Shown here piece after piece: positions 8,393-17,754 of a stretch of DNA of 64,000 nucleotides. The DNA comes from Acidobacteriaceae bacterium. Lineage in GTDB: Bacteria > Acidobacteriota > Terriglobia > Terriglobales > Acidobacteriaceae. The stretch's first letter is position 1, and every line of letters starts with the position of its first letter. A program made the position numbers and the translations under genes. The notes beneath the pieces are model-generated. The model did not search any database, was not told the DNA's origin, and saw nothing but the letters and a program-made list of their open reading frames with translations. Where the stretch lies: contig PLXE01000091.1 of assembly GCA_003151335.1 (NCBI GenBank), forward strand, positions 62,001-126,000, read 5' to 3'.

Positions 8393-9124
8393 TTATCGCA
8401 CCGAGCCATCCAAGCCGTTGTAAAACAGCTTCGGGCGGGTGGCCATGTAAGGTTTTAGAACTTGCACGGAATGAGTTTTCAAAAACTCATGAATCGGATC
8501 GTTGGGATTCTTCAAGTCAGCAAGCTGGCGAGCGCCCGTCGGACAGTTTTCACAGCAGGCGGTCGTGAGTCCTTTCGTGATCCGGTGATAGCAGAGCGTG
8601 CATTTCTGCGCGGTTTCCTTCTTCGGATCGACGAAACGACAGCCGTACGGACACGCTTGCACGCAGTAGCGGCAGCCCAGGCAGTATTTTTGGTCCACCA
8701 GCACCACGCCATCAGGACTGACAAAGGTTGCGCCCACCGGGCACACCTGAGTGCAGGGCGAGTCAACGCAGTGATTGCACATCTTGGGAACGAAGAAGTT
8801 CTTCCCGTCGCTTACCGCAGCCGGCGGAAACCCGTTCTTGCCGCCATCGGGCGAATCCACCTTGGGACTTTCAATGTCATAGTCGGAGACGTGATAGCGT
8901 TCGACCCAGGTACGGAAATAGCCATCGGTGACCTGGTTCTCCAGCTGGCAAGCCCGGACGCAACTGCCGCAGCCAATGCACTTGGTGATGTCCACCAACA
9001 TGCCCCACCAGTGCTCCGTCATGTTGTAGTTGGGTGACGCCTCGGGTGTTCCCGCCAGGATGCTTTTCCAGGCAACCGCGGCAGCAGGCAACAGAATCAG
9101 CAGTTGACGGCGCGTCATGTTCAT
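8393..9124 (-). CDS. Four-cluster ferredoxin subunit (NrfC/DmsB-like) with Tat-like signal
   Basis: A 243-residue iron-sulfur protein. The N-terminus (NMTRRQLLILLPAAAVAW) looks like a twin-arginine export signal. Four cysteine clusters follow: CIGCGSCVRAC, CNHCVDSPCTQVC, CLGCRYCVQAC and CTLC with a later CCENC, as expected for four [4Fe-4S] centres. It would pass electrons between the NrfD quinone subunit and the cytochrome at the outer face of the membrane. Its ATG overlaps the cytochrome stop codon (ATGA), showing tight coupling. The longer open frame upstream is a shadow of the cytochrome gene. Confidence 0.93.
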   Translation of the reverse strand: MNMTRRQLLILLPAAAVAWKSILAGTPEASPNYNMTEHWWGMLVDITKCIGCGSCVRACQLENQVTDGYFRTWVERYHVSDYDIESPKVDSPDGGKNGFPPAAVSDGKNFFVPKMCNHCVDSPCTQVCPVGATFVSPDGVVLVDQKYCLGCRYCVQACPYGCRFVDPKKETAQKCTLCYHRITKGLTTACCENCPTGARQLADLKNPNDPIHEFLKTHSVQVLKPYMATRPKLFYNGLDGSVR

Positions 9125-9600
9125 TGGCTGGCTCCAGCAACCGCAACGATGGCCGGACTGTGCGGCTGATGGCAGGTTTCGCAAGGCGCCCCGCCCGAGT
9201 GCTCGGCGGAGACGACCTGGGGAAAGCTCTTCGGCTTGGCCAGGTTTGCCTCGTGACAACGGACGCACAGCACCGCGGTGTCCAGCTTTGCCGGCTGGAT
9301 CGAGGCAGGATCGTCGGCGTGCTTCGCAAGCGGCCCATGGCACGCCTCGCAGGAAACTCCCTTATGCACGCCCTTGCTCTTCACTTCCAGGATGTCAGCG
9401 TGACAGCCCTCGCAGACTTGATGGCCGGCATAGGAAATTGGCAGGGCTGCGGTCTCCTTGATTGCACTGCCCCGATAATGTCCGTACTGCCCAAAACTGC
9501 GCGGGACAAGAAAGCCGCGCAACGCCAGGAACAAAATGCCGCCCACCAGAAAGACGGACGCCAAACGGAAGAGGTGACCTGCATCCCTGAACGCTTTCAT
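9121..9600 (-). CDS. Membrane-anchored tetrahaem cytochrome c
   Basis: About 159 residues with one N-terminal hydrophobic segment (LASVFLVGGILFLALRGF) and four CxxCH haem sites: CEGCH, CEACH, CVRCH and CETCH. It should be a periplasmic multihaem electron carrier held in the membrane. It is the first gene of the operon with the NrfC- and NrfD-like subunits, so it is the likely exit or entry point for electrons. ATG 9600 lacks a strong ribosome site; a start slightly upstream at TTG or GTG is possible because the frame stays open. Confidence 0.88.
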   Translation of the reverse strand: MKAFRDAGHLFRLASVFLVGGILFLALRGFLVPRSFGQYGHYRGSAIKETAALPISYAGHQVCEGCHADILEVKSKGVHKGVSCEACHGPLAKHADDPASIQPAKLDTAVLCVRCHEANLAKPKSFPQVVSAEHSGGAPCETCHQPHSPAIVAVAGASQ

Positions 9601-9759
9601 GGCCGGATTCGCAACCACCCATTCCGGCAATCGCGGCCGATTGTGTTGCCAACTCGATGCATTTCTGCCTTCTCCATAGGTGTCCCTGGGCTGGGGGGTT
9701 TTCGTGAACTGCTTAGTAGATATATGAGATGAGAAGGGTCCCAGGCCGCCGTGTTCCAG

Positions 9760-9785
9760 GTCACACAGGGTTGTGACGTTGTCAC
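9760..9785. promoter_or_regulatory. Overlapping GTCAC/GTGAC palindromes upstream of the cytochrome/NrfCD operon
   Basis: GTCACA-N6-TGTGAC (9760-9777) overlaps GTGAC-N3-GTCAC (9773-9785), both perfect inverted repeats. They lie about 160-185 bases before the cytochrome start in the 275-base space that otherwise holds only the tricorn terminator. The half-sites match CRP/FNR-type GTGA/TCAC arms, although the spacing differs from the canonical one. Confidence 0.4.
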
Positions 9786-9804
9786 TCCGGGCAACTCGGA
9801 CAGT

Positions 9805-9840
9805 AAAAAGGGGAGTCAAGCAAGCAGACTTGTCCCCCTT
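9805..9840 (-). terminator. Terminator of the tricorn protease gene
   Basis: On the minus strand AAGGGGGACAAG pairs with CTTGACTCCCCTT (one mismatch or bulge), and the stem runs into TTTTT (9805-9809). It lies 36 bases past the tricorn stop codon. Confidence 0.75.
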
Positions 9841-9875
9841 GCCGTGAGACGACCTCAGATGGTTCCGAAACTGCT

Positions 9876-12800
9876 CTACAAGCCCGGCCCCGTGGGATAG
9901 GCGGGCAGGTCCGGTGGCCGCGGCGGCAACTTCATCGGGTGCGCATTCATCTCCTGCATCACCACATCGATCGCCTTTTCCAACTGGGGATCATGTCCTG
10001 CCATGACTAGGTCGGGCCGATTGTCAATCACAATGTCCGGTTCCACGCCGCGGTTCTCGATCAACCATTTGCTATCGAGTCCATACAGCGAAAACTCCGG
10101 ACGGGTGATATATCCCCCGTCGATCAGGTCAATCTCCCCGCGAATTCCGCGCACCCCGCCCCAGGTTCGCTCGCCGATAAGTGGACCCAGCTTGTAAGCC
10201 TTGAAATAGTAGCTGAAGAAATCGCCATCGGACGCCGCATAGTGGTTGGTGATGCAAGCCATGTGCCCATAAAAGACGTTCGGCGGAATGGTGTCGGCTT
10301 GCCAGTTGCGCGCTGAATCCATGCCGGAGAGTACGCGCCGCAGGCGCTCGAAGATAATCTGATCGACGAAGCCGCCACCGTTGTAACGCACGTCGAAGAT
10401 CATTCCCTCTTTGCGAATCTGCGGGAAATATTGCTTGACGAAGGCGTTCAGCCCGGCCGCGCTCATGTCGGGCAGGTAGACATATCCAATGCGGCCGCCG
10501 CTGGCTTGCTCCACCTTGCGCCGGTTGGTCTCAATCCAGTTCAGTTCGTGCAGACCGATCTCGTTGGGGATCGGCCTCACTACCACATTGTGGGAGCCCT
10601 CCACAGTGGGTTTGCTGTTGACCGTCAGAGTTACCGCCTGATTGACGGTGTTGATGAACAACTGGTCAGGGTTCTGCGGGACCCGCAGTTGACGGCCGTT
10701 GACGGCCAGCAGGTAGTCGCCTTCCTTGACCAATACCCCAGGCTCGGTCAGTGGCGAACGCAGGTTTCCATTCCAGTTCTCGCCCGGATAGATCTTGGCG
10801 ATGCGGTACACTCCACTACCGGTGTCGGGGGCAAAGTCGGCGCCCAACAATCCCACATTGACGCCGTCGATTTCGGGATAGTCGCCTCCGCCGACGTAAG
10901 TATGGGAGTTGGAAAGCTCTCCAATCATTTCGCCAAGGACGTAGGTCAGGCTCAGACGATCAGCCACATAGGGCAGGAGTTGCGCATATTTGTCGCGCTG
11001 CTGCTCCCAGTTGACGCCGTTCATCGAGGCCTCGAAGAAATAGTCGCGTTGCTGGCGCCACACTTCGTTAAATATCTGCTTCCATTCGGCGGGCGGATCC
11101 ACCTCCATGCTCAGGTTGTCGAGTTTAAGGGCGCCATCGCCAACCTTCCCCAGCGACTTCGCGTCGGCGCCGGCGTGATCGTCCCCTCCAACTGAAGGTA
11201 CCTTGGCATCGATGATGCCGTACATGTGCGGACCGCCGCCTCCTTCTTCCGACGGCGCTTCTTGCGGCCCCGACTTGGGAGCGGAATAGAGAATTTTCTT
11301 TCCGTCAAAGGACAACACGTACTGATCGGCCCCCTCCAGCAACACATGATCTTTGCGCTCCTTCAAGTCGAAGGCGTGCAGGGCAGGTTGTTCTCCCGGC
11401 AGCGGGCCCGAAAGCCCCTGGATGGGAGACACGACGTAGAAGACGAGGCCCTTAGCCGCCGTAAGGTTCTGCGTATTCCCCGGCGGAATCGGCAGCGCCA
11501 CGATGCGATTCTGAATGCCCTCCAGGTCCACTCGGAAGTTCTTCAGCGGCGCGCGTGTTCCAGGCTTTTGCTCGGCCGCGGCAGTTTCGGCTTTTGTCTT
11601 CTCTTCGCTGGGCCCAGTCTGCGGCTGCGGAGCCGCCGAAGGCTTCGTCTTGGGCTTGGGCGTTTGCGGCGGTTGTCCCGGTGGCTTCTGGTTGCCGGGG
11701 GTCGGCGTCAACAGCACATCAGGCGCTTGCGCGCTGGTAACCTCGTCGCTCAACACCGGAAGTGGTGAAGGCTCATCCGCGCGCAAGGTGACGATATAAA
11801 CCCGTCCCGCTTTGGGGTTGGCAAACTCCATATCATAGACGCCCAGCACTTCGTTGAAGTCGCGGTTCGATAAGAAGTAGAGATACTTGCCCTCGGGATC
11901 GAAGTAAGGCGCCGAGCTGTCGCTGGCGCTGGTCGTAACCGGCGTACTCTTGCGGGCATCCGCGCTGTAGAGATAAATCACATGATTGCGGTTCTCCGAT
12001 GTCTTGGCGTACGTGACCCAATGGCTGTCGGGAGACCATCCGTAATCGTTGATGTCGTCGTAAAGCCCCTTGTCAATGAGTACTGGCTTTTTCTCCTGAA
12101 CGTCAACATAGAAGAGACGCGCCTCTTTGTCGGCAAACACGAGCTTCCGGCTGTCAGGGGCCCAGACCGGCGGCAGGCGAAACATCTTGCCGTCAGATGT
12201 GATCCTGACTTCCTGCCCAAGACCGTCCTGGGGCGTCATGTACAACTCGTCTTCGCCAGTGCGGTCGGAGATGTATGCCACCCAACGTCCGTCCGGTGAC
12301 CAGACCGCATACTTCTCGCGAATCCCCGGCGTCCGCGTCAGGCTACGGATGCTGCCTTCCTTGGCCGGAACCGTGAAGACGTCGCCCCGCGCGGTGAACA
12401 CCGCTCGCTTGCCGTCAGGTGAGATATCGAAAGCGCTGATCAGCTTGCTGACATTCGCCCAATGTGGCCGGACCTGCTGGCGGTCTCCCGGCAGATAAAT
12501 CGTCAGCTTGCGGGCCTGTTGGGTATTGAGGTCGAAGAGGTACAGGAACCCGCCATTCTCGAACACGATCTCGTCGGGCCCGAGGCTGGGCCAGTTCACA
12601 TCGAATTCCGTGAAGTGCGTGAGCTGTTTGATCTCGCGGGTGTTCAGGTTATAGCTGTACAAGTTCAGGCGATGTTCGGGCCCACGATCGGAATCGAAGT
12701 AGATAATGTCGCCGTGCCACATGGGAAAGGTGTCAGTCCAATCCTCGTGCGGCACAACGTCGATGGCGCGGCTCTTGAGGTCATAGATTGTGATGTCCTG

Positions 12801-13400
12801 GGCCATGCCTCCCTGGTAACGCTTCCAGGTGCGGAAGTTCCGGAAGATGCGGTTGTAGGCGATGCGGTTACCGTCAGGCGCGTACGAAGTCAGGCCGCCT
12901 TTATCGAGCGGCAACGGCTCGGGAAGTCCGCCCTCGATGCTGACGCTATAGAGCCGGCCGAACCAGTCGTTGAAGGTGTCGCGACGAGTGAGAAAGACGA
13001 TGCGCTTGCTGTCCGGCGTCCAGGTAATGACCTGGTTATGAAAGCCCATGCGTTCGTTGAGATGACCGCCTCCGGGATTAAAGGTCAATTGCTTGGGCTC
13101 GCCGCCTTCCGAGGGCATGACATAGACGTTGTAGTTGCCGTCGTATTGAGCGGTAAAAGCGATCCACTTACCATCAGGCGAAAACTTGGCAAAAAGCTCC
13201 TGCCCGGGATGGCTGGTGACCCGGCGCGCAACTCCGCCGTCTTTGGCAACCAGCCATATATCGCCTCCATAGCTAAAGGCGATTTTGTCCTTGTAAACAT
13301 CCGGAAAACGCATCAGCCGGCCTTCCGGAATTGCTTGCGCGGCACTAAACGTGGTCAACGTGAGTAGAACAGCTATGATTGCGTTTCTCATCCAAGACAT
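9876..13400 (-). CDS. Tricorn-like protease (S41-related), exported
   Basis: A 1174-residue protein with a signal peptide (cleavage near SAAQA), so it acts in the periplasm. The N-terminal half holds two beta-propeller regions with WD40/TolB-like repeats of the SPDGKWIAF type. A proline-rich linker of about 50 residues follows, then a PDZ-like region and the catalytic core. The tricorn residues can be placed: S832-H833 in SNSHT, nucleophile S1057 in AASDGD and E1115 in IENRGVEPD. Tricorn trims peptides produced by larger proteases; exported bacterial versions are common in Acidobacteria and Bacteroidetes. ATG 13400 has GGAGG 7 nt upstream; the TTG/ATG further upstream is not supported. It is divergent from the permease gene. 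Confidence 0.93.
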   Translation of the reverse strand: MSWMRNAIIAVLLTLTTFSAAQAIPEGRLMRFPDVYKDKIAFSYGGDIWLVAKDGGVARRVTSHPGQELFAKFSPDGKWIAFTAQYDGNYNVYVMPSEGGEPKQLTFNPGGGHLNERMGFHNQVITWTPDSKRIVFLTRRDTFNDWFGRLYSVSIEGGLPEPLPLDKGGLTSYAPDGNRIAYNRIFRNFRTWKRYQGGMAQDITIYDLKSRAIDVVPHEDWTDTFPMWHGDIIYFDSDRGPEHRLNLYSYNLNTREIKQLTHFTEFDVNWPSLGPDEIVFENGGFLYLFDLNTQQARKLTIYLPGDRQQVRPHWANVSKLISAFDISPDGKRAVFTARGDVFTVPAKEGSIRSLTRTPGIREKYAVWSPDGRWVAYISDRTGEDELYMTPQDGLGQEVRITSDGKMFRLPPVWAPDSRKLVFADKEARLFYVDVQEKKPVLIDKGLYDDINDYGWSPDSHWVTYAKTSENRNHVIYLYSADARKSTPVTTSASDSSAPYFDPEGKYLYFLSNRDFNEVLGVYDMEFANPKAGRVYIVTLRADEPSPLPVLSDEVTSAQAPDVLLTPTPGNQKPPGQPPQTPKPKTKPSAAPQPQTGPSEEKTKAETAAAEQKPGTRAPLKNFRVDLEGIQNRIVALPIPPGNTQNLTAAKGLVFYVVSPIQGLSGPLPGEQPALHAFDLKERKDHVLLEGADQYVLSFDGKKILYSAPKSGPQEAPSEEGGGGPHMYGIIDAKVPSVGGDDHAGADAKSLGKVGDGALKLDNLSMEVDPPAEWKQIFNEVWRQQRDYFFEASMNGVNWEQQRDKYAQLLPYVADRLSLTYVLGEMIGELSNSHTYVGGGDYPEIDGVNVGLLGADFAPDTGSGVYRIAKIYPGENWNGNLRSPLTEPGVLVKEGDYLLAVNGRQLRVPQNPDQLFINTVNQAVTLTVNSKPTVEGSHNVVVRPIPNEIGLHELNWIETNRRKVEQASGGRIGYVYLPDMSAAGLNAFVKQYFPQIRKEGMIFDVRYNGGGFVDQIIFERLRRVLSGMDSARNWQADTIPPNVFYGHMACITNHYAASDGDFFSYYFKAYKLGPLIGERTWGGVRGIRGEIDLIDGGYITRPEFSLYGLDSKWLIENRGVEPDIVIDNRPDLVMAGHDPQLEKAIDVVMQEMNAHPMKLPPRPPDLPAYPTGPGL

Positions 13401-13626
13401 CAGCTTTCCTCCAATGAGTGAGAACCGCAAATTCTATAGAAAGGCGCACCCCAATACCAATCCGGGTGGAAAAGAGGGCGCGAGTCCGCATCGCCCGATG
13501 GACGATATACCAATTCTGCTACGATTTGGACGCGCCACAAGATTGAAGTGGAACCGGCAATACCAAGAGGTGCATGAGCGGCGATTCTGCGTGATCACAA
13601 GGCCAGGCAGGCCGAGCTTGTAAACC

Positions 13627-16092
13627 ATGGGAACGCTGAAGCAGGATTTCCGTTACGGACTTCGCATGCTGCGCAAGAGCCGCGGCTTCACCGCTGTCGC
13701 GGTGATCACACTGGCCCTGGCGATTGGCGCCAATACGGCGATCTTTTCGGCCCTTTATCCGGCGTTGTTGCGCCCTTTGCCGTACTGGCAGCCCGACAGG
13801 TTGGTGACCCTGGGCGAGAACCGGCCGCAGCTACCCTGCTGCAGCTACACGTCGTCCTTCCCCGATTATCTGGACTGGAAGCGCACCGCGAAAAGCTTCG
13901 CGTCGCTGGCCGGATTTGCCGACGATAGTTTTGTCCTGACCGGAAATGGCGACCCCAAAACCATTTATAGCGCCATGGTAACGCCGGACTTTTTCTCGAC
14001 TCTGGGTGTCAAGCCGCTGCTGGGCCGCGATTTTGTTGCAGGGGAAGACATGCATGAAGGTTCTGGCCCGGCGGTTGCCATCCTGCGTTACGACTTCTGG
14101 CGAAGCGATTTTGCCGCCGACCCGCATGTCATCGGGCGCACCATCCGTCTGGACAACAAACCGGTTACGGTGGTCGGCGTTCTGCCGCGGGAGTTCGAAT
14201 TTGCGCCGGAGGGTTCGGCGCTAGTTTGGGTCCCGCTGTACACCACCCCATATACCGCCACGGCGCGAAGCCTGCGCTGGCTCAATGTGATCGGACGTCT
14301 TGCGCCGGGCGTCAGCCTGAAACAGGCGCGCGCCGAGATGCAAGGCATCGCTGCACAACTGGCGCAGGAATATTCCCGGGAAGATGCTTCCGTCTTCGTT
14401 ACCGTGGGAAGCTTGCGCGACGAGATCGTGGGCAACATTCGGCCCTTGCTGTTGATCTTGTTCGGAGCGGTGACCTTTGTGCTGCTGATCGCCTGCGCCA
14501 ACGTTGCCAATCTATTGATGACTCGCGCCATTGACCGGCGCAGGGAATTTGCGGTGCGTATGGCCCTGGGCGCCAGCCGCCTGCATTTGCTGACCCAACT
14601 GCTCACGGAAAGTCTGCTGCTTTCGGCGCTGGGCGCAATCCTCGGCGTGCTGGGAGCGGTTGTGGGTGTGCGGTTGCTGGTCGGCGCAATCCCCGAGACG
14701 CAGCTTCAATCGATGCCATTCCTGGCTGACGCCGGCATTAATTTTCCCGTGCTGGCTTTCGTCTGCGGCATGACCGTTCTTACGGCCATTCTGTTCGGAG
14801 TGGGTCCGGGTCTTGCCGTTTCGCAAACTCCGCTGAGCGAGGTGCTAAAGGACGAATCGCGAGGTGGAACCAGCGGCGCTCATGCGCGACTGCGCAATCT
14901 GGTGGTGATTGGCGAAATCGCTATTTCCATGGTGCTGCTGATTGGCGGCGGCTTGATGCTGCAAAGTCTCCGCAAACTGTTAAAGCAAGACCCCGGGTTC
15001 AGCGCACAACATATATTGACATTCGGCGTCAACCTCCCAGGCGCGTCCTACCCGAGGGCAAAGGTGTGGCCGTTTGCCAATCCCAATGGCCTCCGCTTTG
15101 AGCATGAGTTTGTCGAACGGCTGCGCAATGAGCCGGGGGTGCAAGGGGTGTCAGCGGTAAGTGGGCTGCCTGCAACTGGGAACCGCAGCAGGAACCGGTT
15201 CGTGATCGGAGGCCGGCCTACCCGGGAAGGTCAAGAAGAGGCTTGCATGACCCGGCGGGTGGGAACGGACTATTTCGCGGTAATGAAGATCCCCCTCATC
15301 GCCGGCCGGGTATTCACCGCGTCGGACGGGATAGACGCGCCCCCAGTTGTCATCGTCAACCAGGCTTGGGTGAAGCGTTACGCCGGCGGGCAGGATCCGA
15401 TTGGGCAGCGCCTGCGGCTCACCTTTTCGCCCAACGAACCGTTCCGTCAGATCGTCGGAGTCATTGGTGATGTGGCGGAAGATAGCGTGGCTATTGCGCC
15501 GTCGCCCGCCATGTACCTCCCGCTGGACCAGGATTCCGGATTCACAATCTTCCTCGGCTATGTGGTTCGCAGCCGGCAGGACCCCGCGGCCCTGGTCAGT
15601 TCGGCGCGGGCCATACTGCGCGGACTGGACCCGCAACTCGCCATCGTGGAACCGCGGTCGATGGAGCAGATCGTCAATCAGTCCCCCGCCGTGTTCCTGC
15701 GACGCTACCCGTTTTATCTGATCGGCAGTTTCGCCACACTGGCCGTGGTTCTCGCCATGATCGGCTTGTACGGCTTGATTTCGTACTCGGTGGTGGGACG
15801 CACGCGCGAGATCGGTATTCGCCTGGCGCTGGGGGCGCAACGTAAAGACATTCTGCGGCTCATTCTTCGTCAAGGAGTGATCACCACCGGGATTGGGATG
15901 GGCGCCGGCCTGGTCGCGGGGCTGGCATCGACGCGCGTGATGGCGAGCCTGCTCTACGGCATGAACTATGGTGATTGGATCGTCTTCGCCGGCGTCGCCG
16001 CCTTCCTGGCGGCAATCGCCGTTACTGCTTCGTATGTTCCTGCTAGGAGAGCAACCCAGGTGGATCCCATGGTTACCCTGCGCAACGAGTAG
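13627..16092 (+). CDS. Orphan MacB/FtsX-like ABC permease (ADOP type)
   Basis: An 821-residue permease made of two repeats, each a periplasmic MacB-core domain followed by an FtsX-type membrane domain. The first half opens with [28 protein letters not shown]-like sequence, the standard start of the acidobacterial duplicated orphan permeases. The FtsX halves show [16 protein letters not shown] and [14 protein letters not shown]. No ATPase gene lies beside it, which is usual for this group. The likely role is transport of, or mechanical force on, envelope substrates; the substrate is unknown. The 226 bases before it contain no recognisable site. Confidence 0.93.
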   Translation: MGTLKQDFRYGLRMLRKSRGFTAVAVITLALAIGANTAIFSALYPALLRPLPYWQPDRLVTLGENRPQLPCCSYTSSFPDYLDWKRTAKSFASLAGFADDSFVLTGNGDPKTIYSAMVTPDFFSTLGVKPLLGRDFVAGEDMHEGSGPAVAILRYDFWRSDFAADPHVIGRTIRLDNKPVTVVGVLPREFEFAPEGSALVWVPLYTTPYTATARSLRWLNVIGRLAPGVSLKQARAEMQGIAAQLAQEYSREDASVFVTVGSLRDEIVGNIRPLLLILFGAVTFVLLIACANVANLLMTRAIDRRREFAVRMALGASRLHLLTQLLTESLLLSALGAILGVLGAVVGVRLLVGAIPETQLQSMPFLADAGINFPVLAFVCGMTVLTAILFGVGPGLAVSQTPLSEVLKDESRGGTSGAHARLRNLVVIGEIAISMVLLIGGGLMLQSLRKLLKQDPGFSAQHILTFGVNLPGASYPRAKVWPFANPNGLRFEHEFVERLRNEPGVQGVSAVSGLPATGNRSRNRFVIGGRPTREGQEEACMTRRVGTDYFAVMKIPLIAGRVFTASDGIDAPPVVIVNQAWVKRYAGGQDPIGQRLRLTFSPNEPFRQIVGVIGDVAEDSVAIAPSPAMYLPLDQDSGFTIFLGYVVRSRQDPAALVSSARAILRGLDPQLAIVEPRSMEQIVNQSPAVFLRRYPFYLIGSFATLAVVLAMIGLYGLISYSVVGRTREIGIRLALGAQRKDILRLILRQGVITTGIGMGAGLVAGLASTRVMASLLYGMNYGDWIVFAGVAAFLAAIAVTASYVPARRATQVDPMVTLRNE

Positions 16093-16230
16093 TCGCGTAG
16101 GGCTGGTGTATCCGGCTGGTGCGGGCAGAGCAGGCTTGCGGAGACGGTGTCGCCGCCGTACACCGGCCGGTTCGGAGTTGCCCGGCGCGACAATCTCTCT
16201 TCCCGTCGGCTACACTGAGTCCTGACCTGA

Positions 16231-16605
16231 ATGGTTGATCTATCCATTGCGAATGGCAATCTCGAATTGCACGTTCGGGGAGCCGACCAGCTCTGGGCGC
16301 TGAAGAGTTCTCTGGAAATCCCGCTGCGACACATTGCCGGGATTCGGGCCGACCCGTCGGTTGCCCACGGTTGGTGGCACGGCATCAGACTGCCGGGAAC
16401 CAACATCCCCGGAGTGCTGACCGCGGGCACGTTTTATCAACACGGCAAGCGGGTCTTCTGGGATGTGCACAATCCCGAGAACACGGTCGTCATTGAGTTG
16501 CGGGACGAACGCTACGATGAGCTGATCGTCGAGGTCGCCGACCCTCAATTGACTGTTGAACAAGTCAGGGCGGCGCTGCCGGACAGCGACCAAGCGAAAT
16601 CATAG
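16231..16605 (+). CDS. Small conserved protein of unknown function
   Basis: A 124-residue soluble protein with beta-strand-rich sequence, including IPLRHIAGIRADPSVAHGWWHGIRLPGTNIPGVLTAGTF and a C-terminal helix. The pattern suggests a PH-like barrel, but that is only a fold impression. Its stop is 16 bases before accD, so the two genes probably share a message. I do not assign a function. Confidence 0.7.
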   Translation: MVDLSIANGNLELHVRGADQLWALKSSLEIPLRHIAGIRADPSVAHGWWHGIRLPGTNIPGVLTAGTFYQHGKRVFWDVHNPENTVVIELRDERYDELIVEVADPQLTVEQVRAALPDSDQAKS

Positions 16606-16621
16606 AATACAAAGATTACCT

Positions 16622-17479
16622 ATGGCATGGTTTAAGCGAGAACACGGCGAACTCGACACTTCGGGCGAGAAGCGCGTAAAAACCGAGGGCCTCTGGGTCA
16701 AGTGCGACCAGTGCCGCCAGATCATCTGGAAGAAGGACCTCGACCAGAATCTCCATGTCTGCCCGAAATGCCAGCGCCATTTCCGCATTGATGCGCGCAC
16801 CCGGCTCGCCTACCTGCTCGACGACGGCAAATACGAGACGACAGACGGCAACATCGTCTCCACCGATCCGCTGAAATTCACCGACCTCAAGCCCTACGCC
16901 GATCGCCTGCAACGCTCACGACGCGATACCGGGCTCAACGATGCCGTCATCAACGCGCGCGGCACGCTCAACGGCAAGCCGGTCATCGTAAGTGCCATGG
17001 AATATACCTTTATCGGCGGCTCCATGGGGGCGGTCGTGGGAGAGATGATTACTCGCGCCATCGAGAAAGCCACCGCGGAGAAGGTGCCGCTGATTGTGGT
17101 TTCCGCCTCCGGCGGCGCGCGCATGATGGAGGGCGTCGTGAGTCTCATGCAGATGGCCAAAATCTCCGCCGCGCTGGCCCGCATGGACGACGCCAAGGTG
17201 CCTTACATTTCCGTGATGACCGACCCCACCACCGGCGGCGTGACCGCTTCCTTTGCCATGCTGGGCGACCTGAACATCGCCGAACCCGGCGCCCTGATCG
17301 GTTTTGCCGGGCCGCGCGTCATTGAGCAGACCATCCGCCAGAAGCTGCCTGAAGGCTTCCAGCGCAGCGAATTCCTGCTGCAACACGGCATGCTCGACGC
17401 CGTGGTGCACCGCCGCGATATGAAGACCTACATCGCGCGCGCGCTGGGGTTTATGCAGGTGCCCTCTCTATTGGCCTGA
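16622..17479 (+). CDS. accD: Acetyl-CoA carboxylase carboxyltransferase subunit beta
   Basis: A 285-residue AccD. It starts with a four-cysteine zinc ribbon (CDQC...CPKC, near residues 25-45), then the crotonase-type carboxyltransferase fold with SASGGARMMEG and DPTTGGVTASFA. With AccA it transfers the carboxyl group from biotin to acetyl-CoA, giving malonyl-CoA. The start at MAWFKRE matches the family; the frame further upstream overlaps the preceding gene. Confidence 0.97.
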   Translation: MAWFKREHGELDTSGEKRVKTEGLWVKCDQCRQIIWKKDLDQNLHVCPKCQRHFRIDARTRLAYLLDDGKYETTDGNIVSTDPLKFTDLKPYADRLQRSRRDTGLNDAVINARGTLNGKPVIVSAMEYTFIGGSMGAVVGEMITRAIEKATAEKVPLIVVSASGGARMMEGVVSLMQMAKISAALARMDDAKVPYISVMTDPTTGGVTASFAMLGDLNIAEPGALIGFAGPRVIEQTIRQKLPEGFQRSEFLLQHGMLDAVVHRRDMKTYIARALGFMQVPSLLA

Positions 17480-17595
17480 GTATCGCTAGAGCAGATTTTG
17501 AGTTGGTGTCTCCGACTTGTACGGGTTGAGCGGGCCTTCAGAGCGTTTGCGAGAACTCGTTTTGAGTTGGCACGGTGGAACGATTACGCAAAGTC

Positions 17596-17688
17596 CAGCC
17601 CCGCAGGGGCGAAATTGCCGTTAGCCCAGGGCGCAAGCCCTGGGTAAAGTGGGGAAAAATTAACGAGTCCCTTCAGGGACGGCACAGC
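17596..17688 (-). repeat. Dispersed intergenic palindromic repeat, copy C (inverted)
   Basis: Read on the minus strand it has the same order as copies A and D: GTGCCGTCCCTGAAGGGACTCG, then ACCCAGGGC/GCCCTGGGCT, then CGCCCCTGCGGGGCT. It lies in the 275 bases after accD, where no gene is seen. The segment at 17491-17515 (TAGAGCAGATTTTGAGTTGG) loosely resembles 19172-19191 (TAGAGCAAATTCGGAGTTGG). Confidence 0.75.
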
Positions 17689-17754
17689 TCACTCACGTTC
17701 CCACTATAGCTCCGAGGTAACTCAAATTCCCGCCTGCATCGTAGAATCAAACCT

